Source: Tribonema minus | Taxonomy: Eukaryota; Sar; Xanthophyceae; Tribonematales; Tribonemataceae | Assembly (NCBI GenBank): GCA_017506865.1 | Contig: JAFCMP010000205.1 | Coordinates: 1-64,000, forward strand | Direction: 5' to 3' | Length of the DNA: 64,000 nucleotides | Part shown: positions 10,842 through 21,944 of the stretch, one piece after another | Position numbering within the stretch: position 1 is the stretch's first letter | Layout: each line of letters begins with the position of its first letter | The notes under the pieces: model-generated | What the model saw: the letters and a program-made list of their open reading frames with translations, nothing else | Databases searched by the model: none | Told to the model about the DNA's origin: nothing | Position numbers and translations under genes: made by a program

Positions 10842-11220
10842 GGAGCCGCCTGCTGCAGCACCCCCGCAGATCCATCCAGAGAGTGCTGGTTGCAGCGCTT
10901 GCAACGTGCCCGCCACATACGCAGCATCAGCGATGTCGCAGGCGCTGGTAATGCCAAGGCCGCCATGCCGTGTTGGGAGTCGCGCTTGCTGTAAGGCTGG
11001 GCCGTGTGCTGCCAGATGGAAGTGGGCCCCACTTTGCGCAAACTGGCGCCAGGTCTGGCCTGGTGGCTGCAGGCCCATTGAGTGTTCAAGCACCCACTGC
11101 GTGCCGATCCCACTCCTTGGCGGCTGGCGCTGTCTGTGTAGTGGGAATGATGCGCAGGCAGTACGTCATGTGGGGCACCACGCAGTAGCGCAGTAACCTG
11201 AACATAGCCCTCGGAGGCAT
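10815..11220 (-). pseudogene. non-LTR retrotransposon relic (RT carboxy-terminal region)
   Basis: The minus strand reads MFRLLRYCVVPHMTYCLR then IIPTTQTAPAAKEWD, a pattern typical of the region after the RT domain in algal non-LTR polyproteins. One frame change near 11110 leads to GQTWRQFAQSGAHFHLAA and LPTRHGGLGITSACDIADAA, the conserved arginine/GGLG box also seen in the ORF at 13.0-16.1 kb (LPERRGGLGMP). No RT catalytic core is present. This is a short, broken 3' fragment. Confidence 0.6.
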
Positions 11221-11465
11221 TCTTGAGGTCCAGCATGAACTGTCAGTGACCAAGCTCATACGCGAGTTTGCCAGCCATGGCCGCTTTCATTGTCATTGTA
11301 CATAAGCCCCCCTCCCTGGAAATGCGTAGTTTGTAGACACATCACGGCCGCAAGGCCACACTGCACCAGGCACACAAGGCTCTGCGACAACAATGTTCAG
11401 CAGCAGCAGTGCTCTGTTCTGACAGGCAGCACTCGTTTTCAACAGCCACTGTGTCCTGAAGTGCA

Positions 11466-11633
11466 ATGGACCGGCTCACCAACACAACGCACATGGCTGC
11501 AAGGCTCACAACAGAGGAGGCCGCTCTTGTGCCCAATAGTGGCGTTGATGACGCCTTTGTGCCGTTTGATCCAGGGATCTGCAGCAAGGCATATGACAAG
11601 GTCCCTGCTGGCATGAACGCCTCTAAGAAATAG
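11466..11633 (+). CDS. small ORF or terminal exon, unknown
   Basis: Encodes 55 residues, MDRLTNTTHMAARLTTEE then AALVPNSGVDDAFVPFDPG, ending MNASKK. The composition looks like real protein (no runs, balanced residues), and an in-frame TGA lies just upstream. CTGAAG before the ATG could also be a splice acceptor, making this the last exon of the rightward gene that begins at 10614. I do not recognise the family. Confidence 0.35.
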   Translation: MDRLTNTTHMAARLTTEEAALVPNSGVDDAFVPFDPGICSKAYDKVPAGMNASKK

Positions 11634-12984
11634 AGTGTGATAACGAATTAGAAGTATAAAACAGCGCGTTGTTTACATTAGTTTAAGTTGTTCCTGGGTA
11701 CGTTAGTACTCAGGTCTCCCTGAGATTAAATCACCAGACGCTCACCTTTTCACTTTTTACCTACTGCACGCGCGAGTGAACTGGCAGCTGGCATCAGGTC
11801 GGTCTGCCCTAGAAATCTTATGATGCGACCGGCATCAAGCGCCGTGCTGTAGCCATGGCGCTGTCCAAGGAGGTGCACAAGAACCCTACATGGCCTGTGA
11901 GAACAAAGTGCAAACTACATCACGCTGTCGGTCGGGACGCTTACCAGCTGCAGCAACGCTGATGATCGATTTGCGCTCTGATGTTGTCACTCCTGACTGA
12001 TGCAGCGCTGCAGCCGCTATTGTGGAGAGACTCTGGCGCTGCTCATGGGTCTCCAAGAAAATTTGAGATAGCCGGAAAAAAAACGCCCTCTTTCGCAGGA
12101 ACAGGGGGTTGCGTCGTATTGCTGCACGGGCGACTGCATCCTTCTGGCAATTCATGCAGCAGCGGTGAAACCTCCCTGCTGCACCATCACGCGTCTCATC
12201 TCAGTGTGTGTCAGGCGCAGTCTGTGCAAGTGGGGGCTGCGCCTAGCGAGAGAGACAGAGGAGGGGCCCCCCCGGATCGGGGGATGTTGGCCACCTTTGT
12301 GCAAGGGCTGATCGCTGGTTGGCCAACGTTTGCGCTGCAATCATGCATTACTTTGAGTGAATGTTTGTGGACGACAGCAGGTGCTGCTTTTTGTACATCG
12401 CCTTTGGGGATATCCCCCAGAACTCCCCAGAACTTGTTCCTTTAGCGCGACACATGGCTGGACGGTCAGGTTTTAGATGTACAGCGCGCGGGGGGGGTGT
12501 AATCGGCAGGTGCTGCTCACCACGCATTTTCCGGTGTCCATGCTCATAGACGAATGAAATGGCTGTTTGAATATACATTAGCAAACAACACAATGGTAAA
12601 CTGATTAATTCCGAGGTAATTTCACCAGTACACGAATCATGTTCCCTGCTGCACCATGACCGTCAGGAGTCTCCTCTGAGACATCTACGAGGTGCAGACC
12701 TGGTTGTCAGGCGCAGTCTGTGAGACTATGTCAGCGTGCGACCCCCCCCCCCCCCCGTCCTGGAGGGGGGGGAAGCGGGGGGCAAACCTAGTCGGCAGGC
12801 CCCCATACAGCACATACGACTTCACCGTGGCTAACCTTTTGAGCGGTCAAGCACACATTCATTTGAAATCTGTGTTTGTGGACAAGAGCAGGTGCTGCTG
12901 TTGTACGTATGGACTTGTATTTATAAAGGCCCAAGGGAGGCCGGGTTGCCTATGCAATCGAAAAGCTTGCGTCAACGCAGCAGC
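11634..12984. other. 3' flank of the RT element with internal duplications
   Basis: No credible gene. Two diverged blocks, about 12160-12400 and 12640-12910, share the order CACCAT(C/G)AC, TCAGGCGCAGTCTGTG, TTTGTGGAC(G/A)A and AGGTGCTGCT...TTGTAC. A third AGGTGCTGCT occurs near 12507 and a fourth near 16342. This looks like repeated 3' or 5' untranslated sequence of the retroelement. Confidence 0.55.
12742..12772. repeat. C-run/G-run hairpin (left of RT element)
   Basis: About 15 C, then GTCCTGGA, then about 9 G. It is nearly self-complementary and matches 16247-16274, beyond the other end of the RT ORF. Confidence 0.7.
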
Positions 12985-15900
12985 CTAGTCTGCGCTGTGC
13001 CCTAGGAGTTTGGATACCGGCGCCGCAACACAGCCCAGCATTCGCGCTCCACGTGTGTATGCCATGACGCGCTCCGCCAACTCCCGCGCCAGCGATATGC
13101 TCAGCTCAATGTGGATCTGACGCTTAGCTAACCCGGCCTTGCGTAACACATCTGCCTTCCCCCCCCCTGAGCACAGTGCTGAGTGCATTGCCAACTCCTT
13201 AACAAAAAGGCTTGTCTGCTTGCCCAGCCGTCCGTACGACTCCTGCACGAATGGCACAAAAGCCCAAGATGACGTCAAGGTGCCGGTGTGGTGCTTGACC
13301 TTCGCGTCCTCCCCCACCCCAGCAGCATAGCCGTCCGTGTTCGAGGCATTTGTTTTGCCTGTCAGGTACGAGCTCGCTGTGGGTGCGCGCACACTTGTGT
13401 CTAGCACTATTCCCTTGTTACGGTATGCACTGCTAAAGTGCAGACACCCTGGGTCAATGACTGTGTCCGCCCGATACCCCGGTACCTTGAAGACGCTAGC
13501 GTCCTCATTGCGGACAATAGAGACATGGTGCTGTCTCAAGATGCGCTGTAGGCACCGCTTTTGGGCAGTGTGTGTCGCGTTGTGCCCCCGTATGTGCTGG
13601 CTGGGGCAGCTGATCGCATGCGTGGAGGTGGGGCTCACGTCACTGCACCGCCATGGGCACACCTCGCCCTGTATGCCCCACCCGTCTATAAAGATCGCAA
13701 CCATAATCATCGTGGCTGCTGCCATACTGGACATGGGCGCCGCACCCGGGCGGTCATTGGCAGCGGGTGGCACGCTCATCCACGCCATTGCCCCGGACGC
13801 ACGCTGGCTGCGCAGCTGCGCCAGGACCCGCGCGCTAGCCTGTTGGCGGCGGCGGCTGGTGTCACGCAAGTCACCAATAAGTGTAGCCTGCGTCGGCTTG
13901 CCCACGGCACCAGCCGAGGCAGCCTCTAGGTCCTCCACCAGGCAGTCCTCGTATTGACGTCGAAGAACATTTGAAAGGCCGGCTTGTAGTCCGTGCGTGA
14001 AGTGACCGCGCCGGCGGCGGGGCACTACCTTTCTGCAGATCTCGTCAGCATAGGCCTCCCAGTCGTCGTCGTCGTCCTCCTGCCCGCCGCTGCAGCTGCT
14101 TTCTTCCGCGCTAGTTTGTGTTTTAGCGGGCGTGGAAGAGGCAGCCGCGGCAGCGGCTTGAGGGCCAGGTACGGTCGCCGCCGCAGCGGCCGCCTCGGCG
14201 CCAGGCACAATGCCGTGGGTGTGTGGGGCTGGCTCAGTGGTCCCCGTCTCCGTGACGGCAGTTGCGGCGTAGATCGCTTGCACCGCAGTGGGGAGCGTCG
14301 ACGCTGCGGCCGTTGTATCCGCTGCCCACCGTAGCAACGATGCTGGGAGCTGCTCGGCCACAGCTGTGCGTGATTTTTCGCCGCCATCAGCTGTCAGCGC
14401 TCGCGTAGAGCGTCGCACGGCCTCGATGATTGGCGGCAGTCCCTGGTCCTCGCGTATTGCGCATGAGTGCTGCGCGAACCAGGTGACTGCGCCGTGTTCG
14501 TCAGTGCCGAGCCTCAGGGCCCCTGCTGCCACAGTGGCATGAATTATTGCAGGCCGCAGTGTTGTGCATGCCTGGGCCGTGTATGCGGCTGGTGCCAGTA
14601 GCCCCAAAAGCGGCATGCCCAGACCGCCTCGTCGCTCCGGCAACCGTGACGCCCGCAGTGGCACTGCGATGTCCGTGAGTTCTGGCGGGCCCAAGCGCGG
14701 CAATACCAGCACGCTGCCACTGCTGGCTACCTCATTGTCACCAGCAGTGCAGGCGGCCAGCAGGTGTGACTTCATGACTGCCGCGGTAGCGCAGCCGTGC
14801 AGGTGCAGCATGCGTTCAAGCGTCCATGCACAGAACCCGTCAAATGCGTGCAGCCATGTCTCACTCAAAGCCGTGTCAACGACCCGAGCTAAGAAGCCCA
14901 TGCGCTTTGTCAGTGACCTGCGCAGAATGAATTGTGCTGCCTGTAGGTGATGCCGCGCCATCCCAGCTAGCTGCCACGACAATCGCCATGTCCCTGCGTC
15001 AACAAGATGCTTGCTCATGGCAGCATGCACATAGGCTGGGTGCCCTACCGGTACCCCGACCGACGTAAAGCCCTGACTGGATTCTGGCATGGTGGCGTCC
15101 ACAAACGGTATGTCAAGGGCGCGCAGGCGTGCTCTGGCCGCTTCATCAAACACTGTGCCGCGCATGGCAATGGCCAGCGACTTGTCTGGTCGAACGCGTA
15201 GGCCCCCTGCCGCAAGCCGACGGATCACCTCTGCCACCCCAGCGGCCGCTGCATCGTCGAAGTAGGCAGCTTGCAGCACGTTGAGGTCATCCAGGAAAGC
15301 GCAGTGCGGGGCTGGCGGTTCCGCTGTGCTGTGGCCGTAGGCCGGCATACTGCCGGGCGTCGCACTCACTCCATCAGGGTAGAAGAGTAGGAATGCCGCT
15401 GCCACTGCAAAGTACAGCGGCCCTAGAGGGTCCCCTTGCTGGCACCCTAGGTGGGAGCAGATAATGCGAGCTTCACCGTTCACCTCCACTCGCATCTCTG
15501 GGGCAGTGTCACCACAGTATACGGACTCAAAGTGCGGGAGCAGCTCCGGACAGAAGAGCATAAGTCCCCGCACAATGGCGGCGCGATCCACACTGTTAAA
15601 TGCGTTCTCACAGTCCAGCTGGATTGTGGTGCCATACAGCTCGTGCCACACGCGCGCGCGCGCTGCCACATGCTCGACGCCAGACCGGTATCCTACGCCA
15701 AACTGCGACATGGAGGCCAGCAGCCCCGATATTTTGCCCTTGACACCCCGTGCCGCTGTGGACCCGAGGAGTCTGCGCCAGACACTGGAGCAGGCGATCG
15801 GACGCCGCTTCTGTCCTATGCCTGAGAGGGCCGCGGCGCGGAGAAGCCGTTGCGATTGCTCCGGCAGCAGTTCGGGCTCAACAAGCAGCGTCGTGAACAC

Positions 15901-16149
15901 CTTGGCCAGGTGATGGGCGAATGCCGGTTCCATCACATCCGATTCTGAATCACCAGCTAGTCCTGGCGAGGCACTGCCCACGGGGCGGGTGGCTGCTTTC
16001 ACTGGTGCACCAGGCCCAGCGGCCATCAAGAGGTGTTCATAGCGTAGGCCGTCCAGCCCTCCTGCCTTCCCCGCCCCTGCTGCGGACAAGGTCGACAGGC
16101 CGTGGCTGTGCGCGAAGCGGGATGCCCCCCCGGGAAGGGGGGGGGGCAT
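12985..16149 (-). CDS. non-LTR retrotransposon protein: RT plus restriction-like endonuclease
   Basis: One open frame; the first ATG is at 16149. RT motifs in order: GGLDGLRYEHLL, RPIACSSVWRRLLGS, IQLDCENAFNSVDR (first Asp), CQQGDPLGPLYFAVA and AFLDDLNVL, the FxDD form of the catalytic box. After the thumb come LPERRGGLGMP, acidic low-complexity DNA, a CPWRC...H...C zinc knuckle and a C-terminal domain with GYRADTVIDPG and GIVLDTSVRAP. The latter fits the PD-(D/E)xK-like endonuclease of R2/NeSL-type elements. The ORF ends LGHSAD. The RT domain starts within 40 residues of the ATG, so the usual N-terminal fingers are missing: either a 5'-truncated copy or an N-terminal part encoded elsewhere. 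No internal stops, so it looks fairly young. Confidence 0.85.
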   Translation of the reverse strand: MPPPLPGGASRFAHSHGLSTLSAAGAGKAGGLDGLRYEHLLMAAGPGAPVKAATRPVGSASPGLAGDSESDVMEPAFAHHLAKVFTTLLVEPELLPEQSQRLLRAAALSGIGQKRRPIACSSVWRRLLGSTAARGVKGKISGLLASMSQFGVGYRSGVEHVAARARVWHELYGTTIQLDCENAFNSVDRAAIVRGLMLFCPELLPHFESVYCGDTAPEMRVEVNGEARIICSHLGCQQGDPLGPLYFAVAAAFLLFYPDGVSATPGSMPAYGHSTAEPPAPHCAFLDDLNVLQAAYFDDAAAAGVAEVIRRLAAGGLRVRPDKSLAIAMRGTVFDEAARARLRALDIPFVDATMPESSQGFTSVGVPVGHPAYVHAAMSKHLVDAGTWRLSWQLAGMARHHLQAAQFILRRSLTKRMGFLARVVDTALSETWLHAFDGFCAWTLERMLHLHGCATAAVMKSHLLAACTAGDNEVASSGSVLVLPRLGPPELTDIAVPLRASRLPERRGGLGMPLLGLLAPAAYTAQACTTLRPAIIHATVAAGALRLGTDEHGAVTWFAQHSCAIREDQGLPPIIEAVRRSTRALTADGGEKSRTAVAEQLPASLLRWAADTTAAASTLPTAVQAIYAATAVTETGTTEPAPHTHGIVPGAEAAAAAATVPGPQAAAAAASSTPAKTQTSAEESSCSGGQEDDDDDWEAYADEICRKVVPRRRRGHFTHGLQAGLSNVLRRQYEDCLVEDLEAASAGAVGKPTQATLIGDLRDTSRRRQQASARVLAQLRSQRASGAMAWMSVPPAANDRPGAAPMSSMAAATMIMVAIFIDGWGIQGEVCPWRCSDVSPTSTHAISCPSQHIRGHNATHTAQKRCLQRILRQHHVSIVRNEDASVFKVPGYRADTVIDPGCLHFSSAYRNKGIVLDTSVRAPTASSYLTGKTNASNTDGYAAGVGEDAKVKHHTGTLTSSWAFVPFVQESYGRLGKQTSLFVKELAMHSALCSGGGKADVLRKAGLAKRQIHIELSISLARELAERVMAYTRGARMLGCVAAPVSKLLGHSAD

Positions 16150-16246
16150 TTTAGGCGGGCACGGCAAATCCGATTCTTGTCAGCTCATTGGTGGACAACA
16201 TATTTTTAGTTTCAGTAAAGCGCATGCGAGCTAAGTTAACGCCCGT

Positions 16247-16274
16247 CCCCCCCCATCCTGGAGGGGGGGGGGGG
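16247..16274. repeat. C-run/G-run hairpin (right of RT element)
   Basis: Eight C, ATCCTGGA, then about 12 G. It is followed 65 bases later by AGGTGCTGCTTCGTAC. The same pair of marks occurs in the same order and orientation at 12742-12910, so the RT ORF is flanked by short direct repeats. Confidence 0.65.
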
Positions 16275-18448
16275 TGCATCAGCGGTGCAGACGCTGCAGA
16301 TCACAAGTTTACGGTGAATCAATTACGTGAACGATGAAGGTGCTGCTTCGTACATCACTCAAGTGTTTACAATTCACATCAAGTAGGTGTTTGTGAAGAC
16401 TGTTTCAATCTCGCACGTTCACGTCCGTTCACGTACCCAGGACTCGACCCACTCGCAGTGGGTCCTCTCCCGCAATTCGTTACATGATGAACAACTAACG
16501 AGAGCGCTCGACGCGAATTCGTCGTTTCACATATTTGTGTAAATGCCCTGCAGCTCGTTTGCACGAGCTCTGCTGCACCGTGTCACAGCGATGGCGGCAC
16601 GTATGAAATGAAATGCGCTGGTGTGCCAAACAGCGTACCGCCACCGCTGCCTAGCCCTTTCACGAGTTGTGCTATGCTTGCACAAGGCATGGCTAACAGC
16701 ATGAAGACAAGATCTGAATGGGGCACGAAAGCCGAATGTTTGCACGGAGGCACACGTCGAGTGCTGATTCAAGTGCTTGCTTTAATAGTAGTCGGCGGCC
16801 CACTCTGAGCTCCTCAGCTTGACAAAAGCACACCTGCACACTGTTTTCTCCAAGTTCAAGTTCCGCAGTTAACATGAAATTGTGTTGTGAACTGAAAAAG
16901 AGACCTCTGGGGTAATAATTTTGTGCAAACCTTAGCATTGTGACAACTGCTTTAGAGCCAGAGCAACTCGAAACAGGGCGACTGAGATGCTTGCAAGTCC
17001 GAGAGGGGAAAGTAGCTCCTCTCCAACGCCACCTCATCTAAGGATAGTAGGCATTACTGCTAGAATACAGCAGCAACGATAAAATAACGAATACATATTA
17101 AATAACGAATAACTAACGAATGGTTGAGGAACAATACCGAAAAAGCAACTATAGCAATAGTTGTCACACTCTACTAAGAAACCGCCTGCCGCAACGCTCG
17201 TCGATCACAGCCTCTCAGGAGATACCTCAACGGCGAGGTACAGCTGGCCCTATTGCCTCTGGCAGGCCAACGCTGCACGCAATACACCACTGTTACGTTG
17301 CTCAGCAGCACCAACAGCCTGAACAACACAGGGACGGGTGTTGCATCATGCCACAGCAGTGAAGGCTCTGCATCGTTTGGAGAGGTTGGAGGCAGCTGTG
17401 GCATCTTAGCACCCTTGATGACAGCGCCCAACAGCCATGAACTCATCACGGCCATCAGTATCATGTGGATGCCACGGTTTTCTCCAGACCTGTGCGCAGC
17501 AGCGATGGTGGCACAGCAGTGGCCATCGTAACAGCAGCATGCAATGCTCAATTGCTGGGAATCCTTTGGCAGTTGAGTGCAACATGCGAGCGATTGCGCA
17601 AATCATATTTTGATCAAGAGACCCTGACCCTAAAATTCCGGGGCAAAACCCTGCCAGCGCGGCCGCTTAGGGTTAGGCGCTAACCCTAACCAGCGAGCAT
17701 GTGGTTCATGGCGCTGGACATGCGCAGTACTCCAAAGCAGGAGACAGCGAGACGCCTTCCAGTCGCCTCAGATACATTTGTGCTTCCTACCGAGCGCTTC
17801 ACTCCGCCGTGGGCGCTAGCGGGTTGGGACCTCTCGGGTGTTGACAGCAGCGTTGATGCACACCACTCCTGCTAGAGGCGGTGCGCTGCGTTGCTGCCAC
17901 TATGGTGCCGACAATAGACATTCATGCTAGGTACCACCTGGCCCACGTCGCCGCTGTGTCTTACAGCGCGCGCCATGATCACTTTTTCATGAAAACTAAA
18001 AAAAATGCGCACGCAGAAAACTTATCAACTCCACTGCAACACCATGTTTTGCGGCGCTGATGGGCGTGATGGATAGCTTCTACTGCACTTAATGGACATA
18101 TGTATGGGTTTGGCCTGAAGCCATTGCCATCCTGGTGCTACCTTAGGAAAAACTGATTTCAGATTTCTGTTTTTAACCCGTTCCCGAGGTGGTGAGCTCG
18201 TTAGCCCGAACGGATACATACTTTTGTAGCCCTGTGTGCATATGCTACACCAGCTACCATGCTACCGCAACATCCCCCCCCCCCCTGTTGCTAGGCGACC
18301 CCCCCTGTCACAAGTGCCGCTGCCACCATCGGCAGGCAGCAGCCGCTGGCGCTGCCCTGCAGGGCAAGCCAGCCCCCCCCCCCCACACACCATCTCTCCC
18401 CCCCCCTGCCCCCCCCTACCCCCCAGGCTCATCACCCTCACGCGTCAT
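16275..18448. other. gene-poor interval
   Basis: No gene recognised on either strand. Contents are short frames, the telomere-like palindrome at 17667-17689, and C-runs at 18271-18425. ORFs near 17.2-17.6 kb overlap on both strands with no family resemblance. Confidence 0.45.
17667..17689. repeat. head-to-head telomere-like palindrome
   Basis: TTAGGGTTAG, a GCG spacer, then CTAACCCTAA: a perfect inverted repeat of telomere-type units. Degenerate CCCTAA words also lie at 17626-17640, 19755-19770, 21160-21185 and 55470-55550. Confidence 0.6.
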
Positions 18449-19740
18449 TCAAGGGTACCCCCCGGGATGATGTCCTCCATGCCGCGGACCGTGCACACGC
18501 CACGCATGCCAATGTTGGTGGCGCCGCTGCAGTCGCAGTTGAACATCACCAGCCCCTGTCCTCCGGCCTGAATGAGCAGACGCGCTGCGGCAGATTGGAG
18601 TTGAACACACGAACACACCTAGTGGCCGAGCTGCGCGCCGCCTGGCTGAGTGCGCTGGCCACACCCCGGGCAGCAGATGGTGGTGAAAGCCTCCGGCACC
18701 ATAATGATGGGTGCATGGCACGCCAGCTGCCACACCGCCTTGGTGGGAATGGGAGGACGGCCGCACGCCGCCACCCGTGCGGCAACACCGAAGAACACAA
18801 CATGCCATCCCGCCCGGCGGTTGGTCCGCCAGCTGCAGTGCAGTGCTTCTGATTCCGCTGCCGTGTGGGTTCCATTCAGGCGGCATTTGCTGCCGTTGCA
18901 TTGGCGCCATCACTTCCGACACCCCGGCAACCGCCCTCAGCTGCGCGCTTAAACGATTGAACCGCTGAACGTTCCGCGCAGGGTGTAGCATTTCATTGTA
19001 CATGCCGACCTCATGCTCAGCCCAGGTGGTGCAGTAGTCAGTGAGGACCAAGACGAGGGCAGCGCAAAGCAGCAAACATGCAATACACAGGGTCAGTGCT
19101 GAGCACACAATGCACTCTTTGACCGCCAAGCACATCTGTACCGATGTGGCCATGTTGGTGCATGCTGGCACATGCTGCAGGCCACACGCAGACGGACAGC
19201 CTGTCAGTGACATTGCACACGCAGGAGACTCTGAGCTGGAGCAGGTGTCCGGGTGAGATTTGCACTCGGTCTAGGCTACTCCTTGCCCCAGCTCACCTCA
19301 ATGTCACAGGTGCGCGTGTGCTCCCCCGCCAGCGCCGTGCACGCAACTCTGTACTTGTCGTTGACGGTGCGGCGGGCCGCCTCTTTCTGCTCGTTGAGGA
19401 TGGCCAGCACCCATGTGCGGTACAACGCGCCAAACACCTCGAACACCTCTACATGCCGACCGCTCGGGTCGCGCATAAAGTCTTAAGACTTCTTCAATTT
19501 CACGTCGTTAGTGCTTGCCCAGGGGAACAGCTCCAATAACCGCAAGCACTGGCCCGGAGTCGCCGTCAGTCACCTCGACATCGCTCAGAGCCTTCAGGTG
19601 CTCCCGGGCGTCGGCAGGGCCATGGCCCACAGGGTCAGCTCTCACCTCTCTGTGTACTCTGTCCAGGCGGAAGTTTCCGTTGCCTCCCTGCAACACACCT
19701 CCAGCTCCATGTCCTCGGGCAGGGGGCAGTCAGTCAGACT
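18449..19740 (-). CDS. possible multi-exon gene fragment with a membrane segment
   Basis: Several minus-strand frames look protein-like. They are HLKALSDVEVTDGDSGPVLA (about 19.5-19.7 kb), YRTWVLAILNEQKEAARR (19.3-19.5 kb), a hydrophobic stretch with ALTLCIACLLLCAALVLVL followed by a soluble part (18.9-19.2 kb), VWQLACHAPIIMVPEAF (18.7 kb) and VMFNCDCSGATNIGMRG (18.5 kb). They lie in different frames. I could not close a consistent splice model, and I recognise no family. Telomere-like repeats lie just upstream at 19755. Confidence 0.25.
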
Positions 19741-21415
19741 TTGTACTGCCCAATCTTAACCCTAACCCTGAAATCATCTGCTGCTACTGAGTACCAGCAC
19801 ATGCAACATTTTTGAATGCACCTGGCACTCAAACGGCAAGCAGCAGATGAGCAATCACATTCACCAGACAGTGCAAGCATTCATCAGACAGTGCAAGCAG
19901 AGCCGAAAACTGGGAACCAGCCAAGACGGACCACTGAGAAGGGAAGCGAGGGAAGCGAGGTCAATGGAGAGTGCCAGTTAATCTTTACGTCTCCCTCAAA
20001 TATGTTCGCATCTAAAGTATGTATGACAACAAGCCTGGCATGGTGTTGAAAGCTGAAGCTCATGGCGCATGCACTGGAAGCGTGGGTGCAAACATCATTG
20101 CATGTTGTTTCATTGTGCCCAAAGTTGAACAACTTGCGATGCTGCTGATTGCCAGGTACGGAATGCTTGCACTCTCTTGAAGATAGACACTCTTGTGCGC
20201 AAAGAAAAGGCAAATTAAGCGGAGGTTGCCTTCACATTTGGGCTAATTGACATACGTTGCTATACGCAGTATACTTGGTAGATTATATATGTTGACTTTA
20301 TACGTAATATGACATGTAGGAAATCTCATTATACGCTGGTCGGCATGAAGGTTAGTGTCGCAATCACTGCTGGTGCTGCAATACAGATGGCCACGGCACA
20401 GGTGGCAGTACATGACTCCAGTCTTACACTAGCCAGCAGAATACTTTAATACTTTTACAACAGGACAGTGCATGAATCATACTGCAGCTGCGCAGGCCAG
20501 ACAGACTCATGTCTTTGAGCCTAACAGACCACCGCAAAGTACCAAGCAACACAACAGACACCTTGCCTGATAGCCAGCGCGGGGGAGGTTGGTGAGGCTG
20601 TGGGGGCCCAGGTGCGAGATGGTGCTGGTGACGAGTTGCAGCTTGAGCTGGTAGCTGCCCGTCTCAAAGGAGGGGCCCAAGACCCATGGGGCCTTCCTCA
20701 CGCCACCGGCGAGGCAAATGGCCTTTGCAATGCCCTTCTCGCTGCGGGTTTAATGGCTGGTGCGCCGCAGCATGGTAGTGACATGCGCGTCTTCAGCCCA
20801 GGGCTTCATGAATTCACGGTACCACCAAAAATGCCAAGTCGGCCCATACCTTCCTCGAGCTCTGGAAACAGGATGCACACCGCCGTGCGGGTCAAGGGCA
20901 GCAGCCAACGAGCGCTGCGGAGCGGATGATGAATGGCGGCCAGGCGGCATGCCCACTGCAGTGCGCATGACATGACATGAAGAATGAAAAGCCCAGCGCT
21001 CCCTTGATTGCTTGCATGCTACATGTATATTGCACGTGCATGAAGTGCATGCATTCTTGTGTTTGAAACTGATTATGGAAGCGGGCCTGCAGCAGCCCCA
21101 TTCTCTTGACCAAGACCGGCCCTTCATCGTCCCCGACATGAGTAGAGTTGGGGCAAACCCTAGGCCAGCCCTAACCCTAGACCTAGGTTTTGCAGCAACT
21201 AAAAGGGTTGTGTGCCGAACTTTCAAGTTTGGCTTCAAATTGAATCTGCGACCGCACAGCACTGTGGTCGCGGCACCATGTGCAATACTATACTGCTGTG
21301 TGATGCGCTTGAGCGGCAATGGGTATACTTTGAAGTACCACAATTCTCTATTTTGAATGCCGTGGCCATTCATGCACCAATCGTAAAGTCGCAAGCGGTA
21401 GGCAGACCAGATGTC
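19741..21415. other. intergenic with isolated exon-like pieces
   Basis: A minus-strand stretch from 20900 to 20567 reads GRYGPTWHFWWYREFMKPWA and then, past an in-frame stop, KAPWVLGPSFETGSYQLKLQ, ending at a GC-type donor after AGYQ. It may be a captured or decayed exon. 19.8-20.5 kb is otherwise empty, and 20.9-21.4 kb holds only CCCTAGG-type words and short frames. Confidence 0.3.
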
Positions 21416-21504
21416 AGAGCGGTCAGCCTGAGCAGCACCAAACCGCCCCGACACCAACCATTTCCGTGTCCAGCTGTCGGACATCTGTGTACTGTGACCG
21501 CTCT
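21416..21504. mobile_element. small inverted-repeat element (MITE-like), 89 bp
   Basis: Ends AGAGCGGTCA and TGACCGCTCT are exact inverted repeats. The subterminal GCC(T)GAGCAGCACC matches DNA beside the same motif at 55285-55305. No coding capacity. Related motifs cluster at 55190-55640. Confidence 0.55.
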
Positions 21505-21944
21505 TGTATTGAGCGCTGCAACTTTCTGAACCCCCTGGAACTTCATTTGCGCGTGTCAGAAGGATCTGAAATTGCTGGCTTGCCACAGGCGGCACTCGTC
21601 ACCATACTCGTTGATGTGCTAACCGCTGCCGCCATCTGTATCGACACGCGCTTGAACGGAACAAATGCAAGTGTTCCATGCCTTGGTTCTTCGAGCCCAG
21701 GCAACTTTAACCCAACCCTAATACCAGGCAGCTGCCAGTGGGTGCTGCAAGGCGTTGCAAAACTCTCACCAGCACGCACTTAGTGTGCAGCAGCACTCCA
21801 GCATGATCGCATCCAGAAGCAGTACACACAGCTTCAAAAACATGTGTGGTCTGACTGCCAACTTTAGCGTGTGCTCACTTGGCCCCACGTGGCTCCCTGC
21901 ACAAAGCACGCCAGGCATGTTTCAGTGAATTTCTCGTTGGCCCT

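Noticed and set aside
12742-16274. Reading the flanking repeats as LTRs
   Set aside because: The protein has a non-LTR-type RT and a restriction-like endonuclease, with no integrase, protease or gag. The repeats are short and composed largely of G/C runs.
20750-21595. 281-codon minus-strand frame
   Set aside because: It spans the 89-bp inverted-repeat element and CCCTAGG repeats and has no family resemblance. Only its 3' part looks exon-like.
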